The notes beneath the pieces are model-generated. The model ran no database searches and was not told the DNA's origin. It worked only from the letters and a program-made list of their open reading frames with translations. A program made the translations under genes and the position numbers. Below, one piece after another: positions 60,523-64,000 of a stretch of DNA of 64,000 nt. Source of the stretch: Flavisolibacter ginsenosidimutans. GTDB taxonomy: Bacteria; Bacteroidota; Bacteroidia; Chitinophagales; Chitinophagaceae. Position 1 is the stretch's first letter, and each line of letters begins with the position of its first letter. The stretch is taken from contig NZ_CP042433.1 of assembly GCF_007970805.1 (NCBI RefSeq), positions 806,001 through 870,000 on the forward strand. The letters are read 5' to 3'.

Positions 60523-63267
60523 ATGAGAACACTGCTCATCGTCCTCGTGCTGCTTTGCACCCAAAACCTTTTCGCACAAAATGTCTCGTTAACCGGCAAC
60601 GTTAAAGACACTGCTGATAAAAAAAGCCTGCCGAATGCTGTTGTTTCCCTGCTTAAAAAAGATTCCACGCTTTACAAATTCACCCGCAGCGACAAGAGCG
60701 GAAATTTTTTCCTGCATGATGTGATGCCTGGCACTTATCGTTTGCTGGTGACCTATCCAAAGTTTGCCGATTTCTTCGACGACATAACGGTAAAGGCCGA
60801 AGCCACTGATTTGGGTACTGTAGCGCTTACGCAAAAGGCGCAACTGCTGCAAGCCGTTATTATTCGAAGTGCCGGCGCGGTGCGCATCAAAGGCGACACC
60901 ACAGAATTTATAGCCGACAGCTTTCGCGTTCGCGAAGGTGCCACGGTGGAAGAATTGCTGAAAAAACTTCCTGGCTTCCAGGTGAACAGCAAAGGCGAGA
61001 TTACCGCGCAGGGGCAACGGGTGCAAAAAGTATTGGTGGACGGCGAAGAATTTTTTGGCGACGATCCCACGCTGGCAACGAAAAATATTTCGGCAAGAGC
61101 GGTTGATAAAGTCCAATTGTTTGATACCAAGAACGATCAACAAGCCGCTACCGGCGTTACCCGCGGCGATGAGGGCAAAACGGTAAATATTAAATTAAAA
61201 GAAGACCAGAAAAAAGGCGGCTTTGGCCGATACTGGGTGGCCAGTAATTTCAAAAACTACCACGATGCCAACTTGCTTTATAACCGGTTTGTGGGCAAGA
61301 AAAAAATCTCTGCTTACGCAACAAAAAGCAACACCACAACCGGCAGTTTAAATTGGGAAGATCAACGCAAGCTTGGACTGGACAATGATTTTGAATTTGA
61401 CGAAGCCGGTGGCTTTTATGTGAGCTTCGGCACTTCGGATGAATTCAATAACTGGACGCTGCGCGGATTGCCCGATGCTTATACGGCCGGCGGCCTGTTC
61501 AGCAACAAATGGGCTGCCGACCAGCAAAGCGTGAACGGTTCTTATCGCTACAACCGGCTTGGTACAAAAAACATTGGCAGCACCGTTACACAAAACATTT
61601 TGCCCGACACGCTTTTTTATACCAATCAATACACCACCTCTCAAAACCTGAACCAGCAACACGCTGTAAACGGCAAATGGGAATGGAAGATTGACACGTT
61701 CAGCACATTGAAATTTTCGACGGCTTCGCTGCGCAAAACATCGCAGTACGAAAACACAACCAATACCGAGTCGTTGTCAGAAGAGAAAGCCTTCGTGAAT
61801 ACAGGAACACGAACAACCGATGGCGAAAACACCAAGTTGCAAAGCGACAATGCCCTTCAGTACAAGCGGACATTTAAAAAGCAAGGACGCTTACTCACGG
61901 CGCAATTGCGGTTTAATTATGTAGAAGATGATCAGAACTTTTTCCTGCGTTACAACAACAAGTTTTACAAAGGCAGCCTTATTGATTCGGTTGAAAATGC
62001 CGATCAGCAAAAAATAAATTTCGGCCACTCAAACACACTGGGCGCAAAGCTTAGCTACATTGAACCGCTGGGAACAAAATGGTTGCTGGTGGGCGATTAC
62101 AGTTACAACCACAACGCCGCCACAAGCAATCAAAATACATACGACCGTGATGCATCGGGCAAATACGTTAACCGCAATGCTTATTACAGCAACAGTTTTG
62201 ACATGGAAGCGCAGAATCACAGCGGCGGATTGATGGGGCGTTACAAATCAAAGAAAGTACAATTGGCCATCGGCAACCGCCTGTCAGCGGTGCAATTAAA
62301 CCTGCTGAACGGGGACAACGGCCAAAAAACGCATTATAACTTTCTGAACCTTCGTCCGCAAGCAAACTTCCGCTATAATTTTCAGCAAAATACGGGCATC
62401 AGCATTAATTACAACGGCAGTACGGTGCAACCTTCGCTAACCCAATTGCAGCCGCTGCGCAACAACCTCGATCCGTTGAATTTGTTCGTTGGCAACCCGG
62501 ATTTGAAGGTTGGTTTCCGCAACCAGTTTTCGGCCTATTACAACATGTATAAAATGCTCAGCGAAACCAATCTTTACACGTCGTTTAATTACAGCTTTAC
62601 CACCAACGGCATCGTTAACTCAACAATCATTTCTGCCGGTGGCAAAAAAATTACACAACCCGTGAATGTTGACGGCGTGCGAAACTTTAGTTCGTATATA
62701 TGGTTTAGCAAAGGCAACGGTCAAAAGAAAGTGAGCCTGCGTTCGAATTTCGAATTGAACGGTGGCCGCGGCGTAAACCTTGTCAACGGCTTGCGGAACG
62801 AAACAAATTATTTCACGTTCAAACCCAGCATTGGTGCTTATTACGAAATGCCGGAGAAATGGAGCCTTCAATTGATGCCGGAAGTGAGCTACAACAAATC
62901 ATCTTCTACATTGAATAAGTCAACGTCAGTGGCGTATTACAGTTTTGGCGGCAATGCCGAAGGCTGGGCCAAACTTCCGCTTGGCTTTGAGATCAAATCG
63001 GAACTGGAAGTGGATTTGCAGCAAAGCATTTCCGCTTTTGCCACCAACCCGAATATCATTTTGTGGAACGGCGAATTCAGCCACAAGATTTTGAAAAAAG
63101 GCGCCGGTAAAATTTCGCTGCTGGCTAACGACATATTGAACACAAACCGGGGCTTCCGGCGAAACATCAACAGCAACTTCATTACCGAAGAACGCTATCA
63201 ACGCATAGCGCAATATTTTATGCTGAAGTTTGAATGGAGCTTTAATAAAATGGGCGGAGACAATTAG
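60523..63267 (+). CDS. Outer-membrane receptor-like barrel protein (carboxypeptidase-regulatory-like plug)
   Basis: 914 residues. Signal peptide to NLFAQ (about 19), a CarboxypepD_reg-like beta-sandwich (about 21-105; GNVKDTADKKSLPNAVVSLL), a plug-like region (about 120-215; LLKKLPGFQVNSKGEI, then VLVDGEEFFGDDPTLATKNI), and a large barrel of the OMP_b-brl_3/TonB-receptor-like type. It has no visible TonB box. Followed after 112 bases by a GLPGLI gene, a pairing common in this phylum. Transported or bound substrate unknown. Confidence 0.85.
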   Translation: MRTLLIVLVLLCTQNLFAQNVSLTGNVKDTADKKSLPNAVVSLLKKDSTLYKFTRSDKSGNFFLHDVMPGTYRLLVTYPKFADFFDDITVKAEATDLGTVALTQKAQLLQAVIIRSAGAVRIKGDTTEFIADSFRVREGATVEELLKKLPGFQVNSKGEITAQGQRVQKVLVDGEEFFGDDPTLATKNISARAVDKVQLFDTKNDQQAATGVTRGDEGKTVNIKLKEDQKKGGFGRYWVASNFKNYHDANLLYNRFVGKKKISAYATKSNTTTGSLNWEDQRKLGLDNDFEFDEAGGFYVSFGTSDEFNNWTLRGLPDAYTAGGLFSNKWAADQQSVNGSYRYNRLGTKNIGSTVTQNILPDTLFYTNQYTTSQNLNQQHAVNGKWEWKIDTFSTLKFSTASLRKTSQYENTTNTESLSEEKAFVNTGTRTTDGENTKLQSDNALQYKRTFKKQGRLLTAQLRFNYVEDDQNFFLRYNNKFYKGSLIDSVENADQQKINFGHSNTLGAKLSYIEPLGTKWLLVGDYSYNHNAATSNQNTYDRDASGKYVNRNAYYSNSFDMEAQNHSGGLMGRYKSKKVQLAIGNRLSAVQLNLLNGDNGQKTHYNFLNLRPQANFRYNFQQNTGISINYNGSTVQPSLTQLQPLRNNLDPLNLFVGNPDLKVGFRNQFSAYYNMYKMLSETNLYTSFNYSFTTNGIVNSTIISAGGKKITQPVNVDGVRNFSSYIWFSKGNGQKKVSLRSNFELNGGRGVNLVNGLRNETNYFTFKPSIGAYYEMPEKWSLQLMPEVSYNKSSSTLNKSTSVAYYSFGGNAEGWAKLPLGFEIKSELEVDLQQSISAFATNPNIILWNGEFSHKILKKGAGKISLLANDILNTNRGFRRNINSNFITEERYQRIAQYFMLKFEWSFNKMGGDN

Positions 63268-63300
63268 CGAATTCGATAATTCGGCAATTAGTCAATTGGC
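63261..63300 (+). repeat. Five degenerate 8-base units between the barrel and GLPGLI genes
   Basis: CAATTAGC, GAATTCGA, TAATTCGG, CAATTAGT, CAATTGGC in direct succession, each with an AATT core. The first unit overlaps the end of the barrel gene. Confidence 0.7.
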
Positions 63301-63379
63301 TTGCGTTAATGGAGACACGGATACTAACGGCCCTACAACAAAAACAGATATCAACCGATAATCGTTTAAAAGAATATTG

Positions 63380-64000
63380 ATGAAACAAATTCTTTCCTTC
63401 GTTGTCTTTTTTCTTTCAGGGATGTTTGCGAATGCGCAAACTTTTCATCCTGCGGTGAAAATTGAATTTGAAAAAGTAGTGTACGTGCGCCAGCAAATGA
63501 AAGAATTGGCCAGTGATTGGTTTGACATCATCAAAGACCGTTTGCCGGAAAAAGCCGTGAGTTACTACGAGTTCATCGGCGATACATTGCATTCTATTTA
63601 CCGGCAAACCAAGGAAGCCGTCATTCCTCAAAACATGTGGTACCAGGGCACAGGCGAAGGGAACGTTGTGTACAACGACTATGCGTTAGGGCAAACAATT
63701 ACAAAAAAGCCCGTGGCCGAAGAAACGTTTCTAATTAACGACAGCCTTACAAAAATTCGGTGGAAGCTGACAAACGATACAAGAACCATTGCCGGTTACG
63801 ATTGCAAGAAAGCCATTGGCTTTATCGACGACACCTTAGCGGTGTTTGCCTTTTACACCGATGAAATTTTAATAACGGGCGGGCCAGAAAGCATTCACGG
63901 TTTGCCTGGGATGGTGCTGGGTTTGGGCGTGCCGCGGCTCCATGCCTCGTGGTTTGCAACAAAGGTGGAAACGAACGGTGTTCCGCTTGCAGGCATCAAG
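63380..64000 (+). CDS. GLPGLI family protein (3' partial)
   Basis: Exported protein open to the right edge, 207 codons visible. A signal peptide (ILSFVVFFLSGMFANAQ) is followed by beta-rich sequence. The family name motif appears as HGLPGMVLGLG near residues 173-183. The family is widespread in Bacteroidota; its function is unknown, and members often follow an outer-membrane barrel gene as here. Confidence 0.85.
   Translation, partial: MKQILSFVVFFLSGMFANAQTFHPAVKIEFEKVVYVRQQMKELASDWFDIIKDRLPEKAVSYYEFIGDTLHSIYRQTKEAVIPQNMWYQGTGEGNVVYNDYALGQTITKKPVAEETFLINDSLTKIRWKLTNDTRTIAGYDCKKAIGFIDDTLAVFAFYTDEILITGGPESIHGLPGMVLGLGVPRLHASWFATKVETNGVPLAGIK

Noticed and set aside
1..64000. tRNA, rRNA, riboswitch or CRISPR array
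   Set aside because: I found no tRNA-like TTCGAATC arm with matching stems, no rRNA sequence, no regularly spaced identical repeats and no recognisable riboswitch core.

Overview
The window is chromosomal DNA from a Bacteroidota bacterium, most likely a member of the Chitinophagaceae or a close relative. Three kinds of evidence support this. Family-typical genes are present: a GSCFA-domain protein, the type IX secretion protein PorQ, secreted proteins with type IX C-terminal sorting tails, a GLPGLI protein and a DUF5683 gene beside parAB. Several promoters have the Bacteroidota -7 element TAnnTTTG with a TTG about 20 bases upstream. Clear Shine-Dalgarno sequences are rare. Genes are dense on both strands and nearly all look intact. 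I saw no tRNA, rRNA, CRISPR array, prophage or insertion sequence.

Layout. 1-800: a RES-Xre toxin-antitoxin pair whose antitoxin is cut by the window edge. 0.8-10.3 kb: housekeeping genes (rlmB, HMG-CoA lyase, GSCFA protein, miaE-type hydroxylase, rpsO, pnp, prmA, plsY, an M48 lipoprotein protease, a DUF3052-like protein). 10.3-16.1 kb: a divergent EF-G paralogue, a coiled-coil protein, a frameshifted four-helix-bundle (IVS-type) gene between inverted word repeats, and dnaG. 16.1-24 kb: NAD(P)HX repair enzyme, serine hydrolase, serA, type II NADH dehydrogenase, a haem-binding protein and an exported msrB-msrA pair. 24-26 kb is the accessory part: a small islet bounded by 16-base inverted repeats with one orphan gene and a 130-base hairpin, followed by a Panacea-domain gene overlapping a coiled-coil/two-helix membrane gene (candidate PanAT toxin-antitoxin). 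26-34 kb: NUDIX, YfiT/DinB, FKBP, an ABC ATPase, fbp, aspartate kinase and a YncE-phosphoesterase fusion. 33.6-46 kb: a large BNR-repeat exported protein, TMEM175-type channel, LuxE-type protein, lipoprotein, UbiA-like membrane protein, M42 peptidase, a 53-residue membrane protein coupled to a methyltransferase, porQ and lon. 46-55 kb: two type IX cargo proteins, two outer-membrane barrels and a metallophosphoesterase. 55-64 kb: parA-parB-DUF5683-dapB, glgB, and an outer-membrane receptor-like protein followed by a GLPGLI gene cut by the right edge.

Working together: PorQ belongs to the secretion machine that would export the carboxypeptidase and the GEVED protein. MsrB and MsrA would repair oxidised methionines outside the cytoplasm. 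ParA and ParB act in chromosome segregation. rpsO and pnp are consecutive, but a terminator separates them.

The least explained signals are three. The first is a recurrent class of short degenerate tandem words (7-10 bases, a different word at each locus) at gene borders and sometimes inside conserved coding sequence. The second is the 24-25 kb islet with its hairpin. The third is the candidate Panacea toxin-antitoxin pair.
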